NCBI GenBank assembly: GCA_040755155.1
Contig: JBFMBP010000139.1
Location: 1-64,000, forward strand
Origin: Candidatus Omnitrophota bacterium
Lineage (GTDB): Bacteria; Hinthialibacterota; Hinthialibacteria; Hinthialibacterales; Hinthialibacteraceae
Reading direction: 5' to 3'
Length of the DNA stretch: 64,000 nucleotides
Positions 1-9,482 of this stretch are shown in pieces; position 1 is the stretch's first letter, and each line of letters begins with the position of its first letter. The notes under the pieces were generated by a model. That model did no database searches. It worked only from the letters and a program-made list of their open reading frames with translations, and was not told the origin of the DNA. A program made the translations under genes and the position numbers.

Positions 1-1
1 T

Positions 2-361
2 TTATCCTCGCATGACAAATCAATAATTAAAGTATGGAATTTTCAATTGAACGAATATACCTTGATATCGCCTGAAATTAAAATCGGAAACAATCCGAGC
101 AAAGATATTTCGATCAATAACCAATATATATTAATTGGAAATGACGCCGATGGCCATACGACGCGAATTGTAAATATAAAAACAGGAGAAATCGTCAAAA
201 CCTTGGATTTAAAGGAAGACATGTTAGGATATAATGATAAAGTGAGTCATGCGAAATTTACTCCTGACGGCAAGTACGCCTTAATATGCGTCGATGAAAC
301 GGCGTATTTGTACGACGTATCGGATTTAAATTCCAATATTAAAAGCGACGGCAATTTTTAA
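2..361 (+). CDS. WD40-like repeat protein, C-terminal end (partial)
   Basis: The reading frame is open from the first bases of the window, so the N-terminus lies outside. The visible 119 residues begin with SHDKSIIKVWNF, the typical end of a WD40 blade (a histidine-aspartate turn, then a beta strand ending in W). A second blade-like unit follows, with HAKFTPDGKYALI and YLYDVSD. This suggests a beta-propeller used for protein contacts, but no catalytic domain is visible and the function is unknown. The base composition is more AT-rich than in most genes of the window. A strong terminator follows directly. Confidence 0.7.
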   Translation, partial: LSSHDKSIIKVWNFQLNEYTLISPEIKIGNNPSKDISINNQYILIGNDADGHTTRIVNIKTGEIVKTLDLKEDMLGYNDKVSHAKFTPDGKYALICVDETAYLYDVSDLNSNIKSDGNF

Positions 362-387
362 TAAAATTTGGCAATAATACAAAATGG

Positions 388-417
388 ATGGGCCGATTCG
401 TCGGCCCATTTTTTTTT
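388..417 (+). terminator. Rho-independent terminator after the WD40-like gene
   Basis: A perfect 9-bp stem (ATGGGCCGA at 388-396 and TCGGCCCAT at 401-409) closes a TTCG tetraloop and runs into eight T residues. It lies 26 bases after the stop codon of the WD40-like gene. Confidence 0.9.
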
Positions 418-436
418 AATTTTATATGGAGCGGCT

Positions 437-754
437 ATGATGTATAGGTTAGCGGCAATAGCGGCGCAAAAGTACGAAGACCCCATATCCGCCGATTTTC
501 GCGATTTGGCGCTCAACGCCATGGAAAAATCCAACGACGCGAGGCCGTGAATAAGGGTCTGGACGATCTTGTGAAATATTCCAACACGCCTGACGAAAAT
601 TCTCAAGCGCTGGCGGTGGTGGAAGCTTTGCTAGGGGATGTGGAAGCGAATTCCTACCTCTTCAGCCAGGCTTCGCTGTCCAAGGCCGAGTTTTGAGCGT
701 CAAAGACGCGGCGAAGAGGCCAAACCCCTTTTCAACAGTAGTAAAAGTCTATAA
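437..754 (+). pseudogene. Remnant of an unrecognised gene with two apparent frameshifts
   Basis: Translation from the ATG at 437 gives MMYRLAAIAAQKYEDPIS and runs to a stop near 550. Coding-like sequence then continues in another frame (EAVNKGLDDLVKYSNTP and onward to LSKAEF, stop at 694-696). It continues again in a third frame as FERQRRGEEAKPLFNS to a stop at 752-754. Amino-acid composition is protein-like across both breaks, and no other start or ribosome site is evident at the joins, so one gene broken twice is the simplest reading. The family is not recognised. Sequencing error at both points cannot be excluded. Confidence 0.4.
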
Positions 755-811
755 CATGTAAAATATATTTACAAATATCCCAAATAATGGAAATAATAAT
801 ACGGGTAACTA

Positions 812-840
812 TTGACAACGATCTAAATTCTTACTATAGT
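812..840 (+). promoter_or_regulatory. Near-consensus sigma-70-type promoter
   Basis: A perfect TTGACA at 812-817 is followed by a 17-base spacer and TATAGT at 835-840. Transcription would start near 847, leaving an untranslated leader of about 85 bases before the zinc-ribbon gene at 931. Confidence 0.75.
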
Positions 841-930
841 AAGTAATAGAGGCGTCGATAATATAGTTGAACATGACAACAAACTTCCAGACGAACGCAG
901 GCGGACAAAAAGAGCTGGAGGTGGAAGACA

Positions 931-1365
931 ATGACGAGAAAATCGAAAATCCATTTCGGAAACTGCATCGATTGCCAAAGATACGCCCGGTTGGACGGCG
1001 AAGAACGCTGCCAGGATTGCGCACGCAAAGAGATCGAACTCGTCGACGCCGCCTGCCATCTGCTTCGAGATAATCCCAAAGCCTCGCGGGACGACATCGC
1101 AGAAGCGCTGAACGTCCAGGCGAGCCGGGTGGAAGATTGGATGCGCCAGCGCAAAATCCGCACCGTCGCCGTCGATTTTACCTGCGAACATTGCGGTAAA
1201 ATCTTGAAGAATTCATTGACCTGCGATTGCCGTCAGGAGATTTCTTCTCCTCCTTCCCCCAAGCCATCCAAAACGCAGCGCATCGTTTTTCTGGAATACA
1301 ACGCCAAACGATCTCCCAGAAAACGCCGAAAACTGCGTCTGCGATTGTCCGCCGTTATCGGCTAG
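931..1365 (+). CDS. Zinc-ribbon/HTH protein resembling flagellar operon protein YvyF
   Basis: The 144-residue protein has an N-terminal CxxC...CxxC knuckle (CIDC, CQDC), a central helix-turn-helix-like segment (ASRDDIAEALNVQASRVEDWM) and a second ribbon (CEHCG...C.C). It ends in a basic, proline-rich tail. This order matches the YvyF/TIGR03826 type found beside flgM in Firmicutes flagellar operons, but the tail here is longer. The start is supported by GGAGGT 9-10 bases upstream, and a strong promoter lies at 812-840. No flagellar genes are nearby, so the role may be that of a general small regulator. Domain order is seen; function is inferred. Confidence 0.6.
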   Translation: MTRKSKIHFGNCIDCQRYARLDGEERCQDCARKEIELVDAACHLLRDNPKASRDDIAEALNVQASRVEDWMRQRKIRTVAVDFTCEHCGKILKNSLTCDCRQEISSPPSPKPSKTQRIVFLEYNAKRSPRKRRKLRLRLSAVIG

Positions 1366-1514
1366 CCCACCTGGCGGGCTGCGCTGCGCTTAAAGACTGC
1401 CCTGTCGTTCTATTCCTTTGAAATATCTCCCCATAGCCCTATTCCAAGGCAATTCCAATTCTGTTATGTTGTTAAAAAATCGAATTAATCCTAATTTTTT
1501 GCAAAGGGGCTATT

Positions 1515-3035
1515 ATGAATGGGGAATCCAAACAAAGCTGGGTTTTCGTTTCCATCCTATTGGCGGGACCGATTGCCTTCCTCGCCATGCTCTTGGCGCC
1601 TTGTCCCGAAGCGCTTTCCGAAAGCGGCCGCCGGGTGGCGGCGGTGGCGGTTTGGATGTCGATATGGTGGTTGACGGGAATCATCCCCGTCGGAGCGACC
1701 GCCTTGCTGCCCTTCGCCCTGTTTCCCTGGCTGAACATCATGAAGGGTGACAAGGCGATCGCTAACTTCGCCCATTGGATGATCTTTCTCATGCTGGGCG
1801 GCTTTTTGATGGCGTCGGCGATGGAGCGCTGGAACCTGCATCGCCGCATCGCGCTGGCCACGATCGATTGGATCGGCGCAACGCCCCGGCGCATAGTTCT
1901 AGGATTCATGATCGCATCGGGCTTCATATCCTTGTGGATCAGCAACACCGCGACGTCGCTCATGATGCTCCCGGTCGCCATAGCCGTACTCAAAAAATTC
2001 CGCGAGATTGCAAATAAAGAAATCTGCGACCGGATCGAACCGGCGCTCATGCTGGCGCTCGCCTATTCCTGTTCCATCGGCGGCGTGGGCACATTGATCG
2101 GCACGCCGCCCAACGGCATATTCGTCAGCCAGGCGAGCAGCCTTTATGGGCAGAAAATCGGCTTTTTGGATTGGCTCAAAGTGGGTATTCCCATGATCGT
2201 AGTTTTGATTCCCATCGCCTGGTTCTATTTAGTCCGAATCCAATTTCCTCTTCCCTCCCGCGTCGTTTCGGGAAGCGTCGAAGTGATTCGAGAGGAGCGT
2301 AAAAATTTGGGGCCGATGAGCCGGGGAGAAATCGGCGCAGCGGTTATCTTCGTTCTAACAGCGTTAGGTTGGATCTTTAGTTATCCCATAACGATAGGCG
2401 ATCTGACCATCCCCGGCATTGCCACCTATTTCCCCATGGTCAATAGTGAAGCCACTATCGCCATGGTTTCCGCCGTTAGCCTCTTCTCCATTCCGGTGGA
2501 TATTAGAAAGCGGGAATTTATCCTCGATTTGAAATCCGCGCTGGGCATCCCCTGGGATATCCTCTTGATCTTCGGGGGCGGCATCTGTCTCGCCAACGGC
2601 TTTACGGAATCGGGACTGTCGGAATGGATTGCGAAGCAGTTGACGTTCTTAAGCGGTTTCCATCCCTATATCATCGTTCTGGCCTGCGTAGCGACTGTAA
2701 CTTTCCTGACGGAAGTAACGTCCAATACCGCCTGCGCCACCATCTTCATGCCCATCATGGGCTCACTCGCCGTAGGCATCAACCAAAATCCCTTCTTGCT
2801 GATGATCCCTTGCTGCGTAGCTGTTTCTATGGCCTTCATGTTTCCCGTGGCGACGCCGCCCAACGCCGTCGTCTACGGATCGGGTTTTGTTTCCATCCAG
2901 CAAATGTCGCGTGCGGGCTTCGCCATGAATTTCATCGCCATCACATTCATCACGCTGCTTTTTTTGACGATCGTCTCTCCCTGGCTTGGAATAGAGTTGA
3001 ACGCCGTCCCGAATTGGGCTATAAGCCATCCTTAA
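1515..3035 (+). CDS. SLC13/DASS family divalent anion:sodium symporter
   Basis: This 506-residue polytopic inner-membrane protein is the usual length for the family. It carries the two diagnostic SNT motifs, one in each half (SNTATSLMMLP near residue 155 and SNTACATIFMPI near residue 400). These bind sodium and the carboxylate, sulfate or phosphate substrate. Family members import dicarboxylates such as succinate or citrate, or sulfate; the exact substrate cannot be read from the sequence. The ATG has AAAGGGG five bases upstream. It appears to be transcribed alone or with the following kdsD gene 206 bases downstream. Confidence 0.9.
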   Translation: MNGESKQSWVFVSILLAGPIAFLAMLLAPCPEALSESGRRVAAVAVWMSIWWLTGIIPVGATALLPFALFPWLNIMKGDKAIANFAHWMIFLMLGGFLMASAMERWNLHRRIALATIDWIGATPRRIVLGFMIASGFISLWISNTATSLMMLPVAIAVLKKFREIANKEICDRIEPALMLALAYSCSIGGVGTLIGTPPNGIFVSQASSLYGQKIGFLDWLKVGIPMIVVLIPIAWFYLVRIQFPLPSRVVSGSVEVIREERKNLGPMSRGEIGAAVIFVLTALGWIFSYPITIGDLTIPGIATYFPMVNSEATIAMVSAVSLFSIPVDIRKREFILDLKSALGIPWDILLIFGGGICLANGFTESGLSEWIAKQLTFLSGFHPYIIVLACVATVTFLTEVTSNTACATIFMPIMGSLAVGINQNPFLLMIPCCVAVSMAFMFPVATPPNAVVYGSGFVSIQQMSRAGFAMNFIAITFITLLFLTIVSPWLGIELNAVPNWAISHP

Positions 3036-3241
3036 TGGGGACTGGGAGACTGAGGGACAATGAGACTGGGGGACAATATCAGAATATTTTTGTTTTTATC
3101 CTGAAAATCCTGTATATCCTGGCCATCCTGATTCTGACAAAAAGAGAGTAACATCCACCCCATCCCGAAACGCTTTAATATTGAAGCGTAACCTATCATT
3201 TGAACTAGTAGAGGAGAATCGTCATCCTGATAACTTCGTAC

Positions 3242-4204
3242 TTGTCCGTCGCCAAGGAAACCCTGAAGAGTGAAGCCGATGCCATATTGCAAGTTTCCTC
3301 CCGCTTGGGAGATAATATCGATGCGGCGGTGAAAATCATTCTGAACTATCCCGGCAAAACCGTTGTGGCCGGGATGGGCAAATCCGGCCATATCGCCCAA
3401 AAAATCGCCGCCACGCTGTGCAGTACGGGAACGCCTTCCGTCTTTCTCCATCCCGCCGAAGCTCTGCACGGCGATCTGGGCGTCTATGAAGCGGGAGACC
3501 CTACGATCCTCATTTCAAAAAGCGGAAGCACGAACGAACTGCTGCGTCTGATTCCCCTATTGCGTTCTTTGAAATCGCCCTTAATCGCCATCATTGGTAA
3601 TTTGGACTCGCCCTTGGCCAGAGAAGCGGATGTAATTCTGGACGCCTGCGTAGAACGTGAAGCGGACCCGTTGGGCTTGGCTCCCACCGCCAGCGCCATA
3701 ACGGCGTTGGCTTTGGGAGACGCCCTAGCTTCCGCGCTGATGTCCGCCCGCCGCTTTACGGAACAAGATTTCGCCAATTTTCATCCCGCCGGGCAATTGG
3801 GACGCAACCTCTGGCTGAAAGTCGCCGACGTCATGCACCCCAAGAACCGCGTCGCCCAAGCCTCTCCAGACAGCGCTTTGAAGGAATTGATTATATCTAT
3901 GACGCAATACAACTTGGGCGCGGCTTGCGTGCTGGACGAAAACGAGCGGCTCGCGGGCATCATCACCGACGGCGATCTGCGCCGCGCTTTGTTGAATCAT
4001 GAAGAGACCTGGACGCTGCGGGCGGCCGATATGATGACGCGCTCGCCGGTAACGATCTCTCCCCACGCCGCCCTCAAAGAAGCCCTGCAACTCATGGAAG
4101 ATCGCCCCTCGCAGATTTCCGTCCTGCCCGTGCTGGAAACATCCACTAACCGCTGGTTAGGATTGATCCGGGTGCACGACATCTATCAACCGATGCTGGT
4201 ATGA
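3242..4204 (+). CDS. kdsD: Arabinose-5-phosphate isomerase (KpsF/GutQ/KdsD family)
   Basis: The enzyme converts ribulose 5-phosphate to arabinose 5-phosphate, the first step to the lipopolysaccharide sugar Kdo. The SIS sugar isomerase domain fills the first half, with GMGKSGH at residues 44-50, HGDLG and the PLGLAPT.S segment. Two CBS domains follow, from about residue 200 to the end. At 320 residues the length is normal. The TTG at 3242 is the first usual start codon, but GAGGAG at 3211-3216 and an open frame back to 3212 suggest that initiation may lie a few codons upstream. The next pathway enzyme, kdsA, lies 4.3 kb downstream, beyond an AT-rich cassette. Confidence 0.93.
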   Translation: MSVAKETLKSEADAILQVSSRLGDNIDAAVKIILNYPGKTVVAGMGKSGHIAQKIAATLCSTGTPSVFLHPAEALHGDLGVYEAGDPTILISKSGSTNELLRLIPLLRSLKSPLIAIIGNLDSPLAREADVILDACVEREADPLGLAPTASAITALALGDALASALMSARRFTEQDFANFHPAGQLGRNLWLKVADVMHPKNRVAQASPDSALKELIISMTQYNLGAACVLDENERLAGIITDGDLRRALLNHEETWTLRAADMMTRSPVTISPHAALKEALQLMEDRPSQISVLPVLETSTNRWLGLIRVHDIYQPMLV

Positions 4205-4280
4205 TTTTGATTTTTCAATATTTATATCTTGCTTTGTTATCTTTTTAATAGTTTATATAATCGATCTAAAGAATCCTAAG

Positions 4281-4309
4281 ATTGACTTCATGATATCGTA
4301 GAGATAAAG
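4281..4309 (+). promoter_or_regulatory. Candidate promoter of the PHP-ATPase/AlbA cassette
   Basis: TTGACT at 4281-4286, a 17-base spacer and TAAAGT at 4304-4309 form a plausible sigma-70-type promoter. It lies about 125 bases before the first cassette gene in a strongly AT-rich 228-base gap after kdsD. The cassette therefore seems to carry its own promoter. Confidence 0.5.
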
Positions 4310-4435
4310 TTCTGTAAGCATTTGAAATTCTTGCATTTGCTAATTCGGCGAATTTACGGCGATCATTTCTTAAAAGAAAGCCCCTAAATTTCTCGTGAGG
4401 CCATTTTAATCCACGAAACAAATGGGAGGCAAATG

Positions 4436-7186
4436 ATGGCAGAATGGAAATGGAAAGGCGCACGGTGGTGGAAGTTTGATTTCCATGCGCATACGCCGGC
4501 ATCCAATGATTACGGAAAAGGGCCAAATCAAGCGCAGCTCAAGCAAATAACGCCGAAGGATTGGCTTCTTAATTATATGCGCGCTGGGATCGATTGCATT
4601 GCGATAATGGATCACAATACCGGCGCATGGTTTAAACAACTTGAAGAAGCTTTGTCGATTTTAGATAGAGAGAAGCCTGACGATTATCGGCAATTATCTT
4701 TATTTCCAGGGATGGAAATTTCCGTTCAAGGCGGCATCCATGTTCTTACGATTTTTGATACTTCAAAAACTACTTCTGATATCGATGCGCTTCGAGGAAG
4801 CATAGGTTATCGCGGAACTCCTGGCCATTGCGATGGAGTAACAACAAAATCCTTCGTGGATGTTGTGAATGAGATTGTTTCTGCTGGAGGAATTGCGATT
4901 CCCGCCCATGTTGATGAGGATAATGGCTTATTTCAACAAAAAGGAACTACGCTTGCACAGGAATTAGAATGTGATCAAATATATGCAATGGAACTGATTA
5001 ATCCTGCCTTTCCAAAACCGCAAATCTATAATGATAAGAAATTATCATGGACAGAGGTTCTTGGAACAGACGCCCATCACCCCACTGGAAATGACGGCCA
5101 ACAATATCCAGGCAGTCGCTTTACATGGGTGAAAATGGAGGAACCTGATATCGAAGGATTGCGGTTGGCGCTTTTAGATGGGGCGCTTTCGATAAAACGC
5201 AGCGACCAAGTTACTGGAGATCCAAACCAACACGCCGACTTGGCTATAGAAGAAATCAACGTCTCTATGGCGAAGTATCTAGGACGCGTAAATCCTTTTG
5301 CGCTCCAACTGAATCCCTGGCTTAATGCTATAATTGGAGGAAGAGGGACTGGAAAATCAACTCTCGTGGAATTCTGCCGGATTGCGCTTCGACGAGAGAA
5401 AGAATTACCTGAGGATTTGGAAATTGAGTTTAAAAAGTATTCCAATGTATATTCTAGTCGCGAGGACTTTGGCCTTCTCACGGAAGAAACGGAAATCATA
5501 GTGGTTTACCGTAAAAACGGAACGAAATTTCGAATTCAATGGAGTACTAATGGCAATTTAGAACCAATTCAAGAATATATTAATGACGAATGGCGCCGAG
5601 CCGCAGGAGAAATCCAGCATCGCTTTCCAGTTCGCATCTACAGTCAAAAACAGATATTTCATCTTGCCAAAACGCCGCTGGCGTTGCTCAAGGTTGTGGA
5701 CGAGGCGCCTGAAGTTGATTATCGATTATGGAATGAGCGCTGGCATGAAGAAGAAGCCCGCTTTCTTTCCCTTCGCGCGAAAGCTCGAGAAATCGAAGCG
5801 GGATTATCGGAAGAGCCGAGATTATTAGGCGAACTCGATGACGTAAAGCGAAAGTTAACTGTCTTTGAAGAAGCGGGACATGCAGGAGTATTAAAGGATT
5901 ATCAAAAAAGAAGCCGCCAACAAAGAGTTGTTGAGTTATGGAGCGAAAGTTTGGCAGACATAGGCGACCGGCTCCGCGAAGTTGCCGGAGATATTGTTCC
6001 GGATGAACTAGACGAATCGGCATTTGATATTCAATTGCCGGAGGACGGCGAATTAAAGGATCTCGCAGCATCAACAAAACGCCGCATAGATGAAATTAGG
6101 AAAAAACTTGAAGAACTTGCATTGGAAGCCGATCATGCTGTTGCCGAATGGCAGAAAAATAAGGATCAATCAAAGTGGAAGCAAGATGTAAACAAAGCAG
6201 TTGGCGATTATGAGTATTTACGCAAGAAACTTGAGGAAGAAGGAGCGGGCGATCCCTCGGCTTACGGGGAACTGGTTCAACGCAGACATACTATCGAACA
6301 GCGATTGCAAAACCTGCAGGAACGTAAAAATCAAGTAAACGATCTGCGAAATGAATCGAAAGCAAGTCTATCGCGGCTATTGGAAATCCGCCGCTCCCTG
6401 ACGGAATTGCGCCGCTCGTTCCTTGAAAGCGTATTGACTGATAATCGCTATGTGCGTATTGAAGTCATTCCCTTTGGAGCGAAGGAAACGATCGAAGAAG
6501 AATTTCGCCGTATTATACAAAAAGAAAGTGAAGAATTTAAAAAAGATATTGAAGGGCTATTGGATAATCTATTAATGAACAGTTCGTCTTCATCGCAAAG
6601 AGAGGAATTTTTAAATAATATCAAGCAACATATACATGCTATTTATACGGACGCATCGGGATTCATAGAAGTGAAAGATGCGCGATTCAAGAAACACATT
6701 AAAAATTTGCTCCCTGAGGCAATAGACCGTCTTGATCTATGGTTTCCCGAAGATTCTCTTGAGGTTCAATATAGCGCAACAGCGGATGGACAGCGTTTCC
6801 GCTCCATCCAAGAAGGTTCGCCTGGTCAAAAGACAGCGGCTTTGTTAGCTTTTTTATTATCTTACGGTAAGGAACCTTTGATTCTAGACCAACCGGAAGA
6901 CGATCTGGACAATCACTTAATCTACGACCTGATCGTCACTCAGTTGCGAGAAATTAAGCAGAATCGGCAGGTAATCGTTGTCACGCATAATGCAAATATT
7001 GTCGTGAATGGCGATGCTGAACTCGTCTGCGCTTTAGAGGCGCGCGGCGGCGAGTCGCAAAAAGAATGCGAAGGCTCGCTGCAGAAGAAAAAAGTCCGAA
7101 ATACCATTTGCGGGATTATGGAGGGGGGACTAGAAGCGTTTAAACGGCGATATCGCCGGATTGCATTGGAGAAATTCAATGTTTGA
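4436..7186 (+). CDS. PHP domain-ABC ATPase fusion (TrlF-like), putative defence protein
   Basis: The N-terminal PHP phosphoesterase domain (residues about 10-225) shows metal-binding motifs FHAHTPAS, MDHNTG, AHVDED and GTDAHHP. An SMC/ABC-type ATPase follows: Walker A GGRGTGKST near residue 302, a long charged coiled-coil region (about 430-700), the ABC signature-like SPGQKTA near 796, Walker B LILDQPEDDLDN near 818, and an H-loop THNAN near 850. The architecture matches proteins annotated as TrlF-family AAA-like ATPases. It fits a nuclease or phosphatase controlled by ATP-driven DNA or end sensing. GGGAGG at 4424-4429 favours the second of two adjacent ATGs. The stop overlaps the next gene by 8 bases. 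Composition is more AT-rich than flanking kdsD and kdsA, which suggests acquisition. The defence role is inference. Confidence 0.8.
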   Translation: MAEWKWKGARWWKFDFHAHTPASNDYGKGPNQAQLKQITPKDWLLNYMRAGIDCIAIMDHNTGAWFKQLEEALSILDREKPDDYRQLSLFPGMEISVQGGIHVLTIFDTSKTTSDIDALRGSIGYRGTPGHCDGVTTKSFVDVVNEIVSAGGIAIPAHVDEDNGLFQQKGTTLAQELECDQIYAMELINPAFPKPQIYNDKKLSWTEVLGTDAHHPTGNDGQQYPGSRFTWVKMEEPDIEGLRLALLDGALSIKRSDQVTGDPNQHADLAIEEINVSMAKYLGRVNPFALQLNPWLNAIIGGRGTGKSTLVEFCRIALRREKELPEDLEIEFKKYSNVYSSREDFGLLTEETEIIVVYRKNGTKFRIQWSTNGNLEPIQEYINDEWRRAAGEIQHRFPVRIYSQKQIFHLAKTPLALLKVVDEAPEVDYRLWNERWHEEEARFLSLRAKAREIEAGLSEEPRLLGELDDVKRKLTVFEEAGHAGVLKDYQKRSRQQRVVELWSESLADIGDRLREVAGDIVPDELDESAFDIQLPEDGELKDLAASTKRRIDEIRKKLEELALEADHAVAEWQKNKDQSKWKQDVNKAVGDYEYLRKKLEEEGAGDPSAYGELVQRRHTIEQRLQNLQERKNQVNDLRNESKASLSRLLEIRRSLTELRRSFLESVLTDNRYVRIEVIPFGAKETIEEEFRRIIQKESEEFKKDIEGLLDNLLMNSSSSSQREEFLNNIKQHIHAIYTDASGFIEVKDARFKKHIKNLLPEAIDRLDLWFPEDSLEVQYSATADGQRFRSIQEGSPGQKTAALLAFLLSYGKEPLILDQPEDDLDNHLIYDLIVTQLREIKQNRQVIVVTHNANIVVNGDAELVCALEARGGESQKECEGSLQKKKVRNTICGIMEGGLEAFKRRYRRIALEKFNV

Positions 7187-8435
7187 TAGTATAGAGGAAT
7201 TATTACAGAAAATACGCCTTGGCGAAGACACCTCGCTGGAATTAAAAACAATATCCTTTAAAGGAGACAAAATATCCGGCCCTGCGCGGGAAAACCTTGC
7301 CGACGAGCTGGCCGCAATGGCTAATACGCACGATGGCGTATTAGTATTGGGAGTGGATGACAAGACAAAAGAGATCACGGGCATTATCCCTGCGGAAAAA
7401 CTGGAGACAGTTGAAAAGTTTGTGTTTGAAATTTGCAACGAGAGCATAAAGCCGCCCATCGTTTTTCGGTCGTTTCGATTAGAGTTGCCTGACAGCGCCG
7501 GGACATTGCAACCCGTTCTAAAAGTGGAAATACCCCGCAGCTTATTCGTTCACGAAAGCCCGGGCGGCTACTTTCATCGCCAAGGTAGTTCGAAGCGGAA
7601 AATGCCGCCCGATTATCTTGCGCGTCTTTTTCAACAGCGCAGCCAGGCGCGATTAATTCGATTCGAAGAACAGCCAGTCCCTCAGTCAGGATTAAACGAT
7701 CTTTCCGGAGATTTATGGCGCCGGTTTACAACTCGTTCCAACGAGTCCGAAGAAACGGTCTTGCTAAAACGGAATTTGCTGACCAAGGAAGAAAATGGCG
7801 TAATCCGCGTTTCAGTAGCTGGCGTTTTGCTCTGCAGCATGCATCCAGAACACTTTCTACCCAATGCCTTTATCGAATCTGTTCGTTATCGTGGAACTCA
7901 GCAGGACTCAAATTACCAAATTGATGCGCAACGAATACGAGGGCCGCTGGATCATCAAATCGATCAAGCGATGGCTTTTTTGAAAAGAAACCAACGTATT
8001 GCGGCGGATAAAGTTCTTCACAGAATTGATATTCCTCAATTTAGTGAAAGAGCTGTTTTTGAGGCTGTAGTCAATGCCGTGACTCACCGCGATTATTCCA
8101 TCTTTGGATCGAAAATACGTTTCTTTATGTTTGACGATCGTTTAGAGGTTTACTCTCCTGGCTCTCTTCCGAACACTGTCACCATTGAAAATATTGCCCT
8201 GCGGCAAGCAACGCGAAATGAGCTGATAACCAGTCTCCTCGCAGAAACGCCTATAGCAGAATCTATCGAAAATGTTGGACGTGGATTTTATATGGAAAAG
8301 CGAGGGGATGGCGTTCCAATTATCTTGAGAGAGAGCGAAAAACTATCAGGGATAAAACCCATCTACAAATTGATAGATGATTCCGAACTACTCCTTACTA
8401 TTTATGCAGCGCCGACAAGGAGACCAATCTCCTAA
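7179..8435 (+). CDS. AlbA_2/Schlafen-type protein with HATPase_c_4-like C-terminus
   Basis: The N-terminal AlbA_2 (Schlafen-like) domain spans about residues 8-130, with the characteristic E-x-K core (LELKTISF), ELAAMANTHDGVLVLGVDD and FHRQGSSKRKM. A GHKL ATPase-like region follows, with an N-box EAVVNAVTHRDY near residue 293 and a SPGSLPN loop near 326. Proteins of this plan are usually annotated as ATP-binding transcriptional regulators, and Schlafen domains also occur as nucleic-acid effectors in defence islands. The ATG at 7179 has GGAG upstream and overlaps the end of the PHP-ATPase gene by 8 bases, so the two are translationally coupled and probably work together. Which activity it contributes cannot be told from sequence. 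Confidence 0.8.
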   Translation: MFDSIEELLQKIRLGEDTSLELKTISFKGDKISGPARENLADELAAMANTHDGVLVLGVDDKTKEITGIIPAEKLETVEKFVFEICNESIKPPIVFRSFRLELPDSAGTLQPVLKVEIPRSLFVHESPGGYFHRQGSSKRKMPPDYLARLFQQRSQARLIRFEEQPVPQSGLNDLSGDLWRRFTTRSNESEETVLLKRNLLTKEENGVIRVSVAGVLLCSMHPEHFLPNAFIESVRYRGTQQDSNYQIDAQRIRGPLDHQIDQAMAFLKRNQRIAADKVLHRIDIPQFSERAVFEAVVNAVTHRDYSIFGSKIRFFMFDDRLEVYSPGSLPNTVTIENIALRQATRNELITSLLAETPIAESIENVGRGFYMEKRGDGVPIILRESEKLSGIKPIYKLIDDSELLLTIYAAPTRRPIS

Positions 8436-8525
8436 TTATAAAGCCACCAGTTTCCCCGTCTTAGTATTAATAGTATAAGTTTTGTGAAAACGGTACGCAG
8501 CTCGCCAAATTGGAGAAAAACAACC

Positions 8526-9371
8526 ATGCTTGAAGAATCTATTCCGCCCGCCTGCTTCGAACTCGCGCCCGGTGTTGCGATCGGCGGCCATCCCTTTTTG
8601 TTGATCGCGGGACCGTGCGCCGTCGAATCGGAAGCGCTTGTCATGGATACGGCGCGGCGCTTGAAAGAAATTACGGCCTCGCTGAAAATCCCCTTCGTTT
8701 TCAAAGCTTCTTTCGACAAAGCCAACCGCAGCAGCTTGAAATCCTTCCGCTCCATCGGTTGGGATGACGCCCTGCAAATCCTCGATGGCGTCCGGCGCGA
8801 GATCGGCGTTCCCGTATTGACCGACGTTCACGAAACCGCCCAGGTCGAACGGACGGCGCAGTGCGTGGATATTTTGCAAATCCCCGCCTTCCTTTGCCGC
8901 CAGACTGACCTCCTGCTGGAATGCGGTCACAGCGGCCTGCCGGTGAATATCAAGAAAGGCCAATTCATGGCGCCGGAAGACATGCGCGGCGCCGTGGAAA
9001 AAATCCGCGAAACCGGCAATGCGCGCGTCCTGCTTACGGAACGGGGAACCAGCTTCGGCTACCATAATCTGGTCGTAGACTATCGCTCCCTGCCCATCAT
9101 GCGCCGCTTCGCCCCCGTCGTCTTCGACGCCACCCACAGCGTCCAGACGCCGGGCGGTTTGGGCGATTCGTCGGGAGGGCAACGAGAATTCGTCCCCACT
9201 CTCGCACGAGCAGCAGCGGCGGCGGGTGTGGACGGCTTCTTCATCGAAACTCATCCCGATCCCAGCCGCGCCCTCAGCGACGGACCGAATATGATTCCCT
9301 TGGACGAGATGCCTCTCTTGCTGCAATCGCTGCTCGATGTCTCCACAGCCTCTCGTTATAGTCAGGGATAA
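8526..9371 (+). CDS. kdsA: 3-deoxy-8-phosphooctulonate (Kdo-8-phosphate) synthase
   Basis: KdsA condenses phosphoenolpyruvate with arabinose 5-phosphate to Kdo 8-phosphate for the lipopolysaccharide inner core. Visible family signatures are IAGPCAVES near the N-terminus, [55 protein letters not shown] and ETHPDP. The ATG at 8526 is chosen because GGAG lies 10 bases upstream; it gives 281 residues, the usual length. A GTG 14 codons upstream is less likely. It is the pathway partner of kdsD, from which it is separated by the AT-rich PHP-ATPase/AlbA cassette. Confidence 0.96.
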   Translation: MLEESIPPACFELAPGVAIGGHPFLLIAGPCAVESEALVMDTARRLKEITASLKIPFVFKASFDKANRSSLKSFRSIGWDDALQILDGVRREIGVPVLTDVHETAQVERTAQCVDILQIPAFLCRQTDLLLECGHSGLPVNIKKGQFMAPEDMRGAVEKIRETGNARVLLTERGTSFGYHNLVVDYRSLPIMRRFAPVVFDATHSVQTPGGLGDSSGGQREFVPTLARAAAAAGVDGFFIETHPDPSRALSDGPNMIPLDEMPLLLQSLLDVSTASRYSQG

Positions 9372-9482
9372 ACCTGAAAACAGCGTTTCACCTTCCCTTG
9401 CGCCCAAATTTTTCGTAGGATACCCAATCTGTCGTTATTTTGCGGCGGCGATTTTATCAATGGCAAGCGATGGGACGATCCT

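Noticed and set aside
4436-8435. Cassette as part of the kds operon
   Set aside because: Function, base composition and an own promoter differ from the kds genes.
8436-9407. Long open frame on the minus strand over kdsA
   Set aside because: It is the antisense shadow of a well-conserved kdsA gene, with no ribosome site and no recognisable domain.
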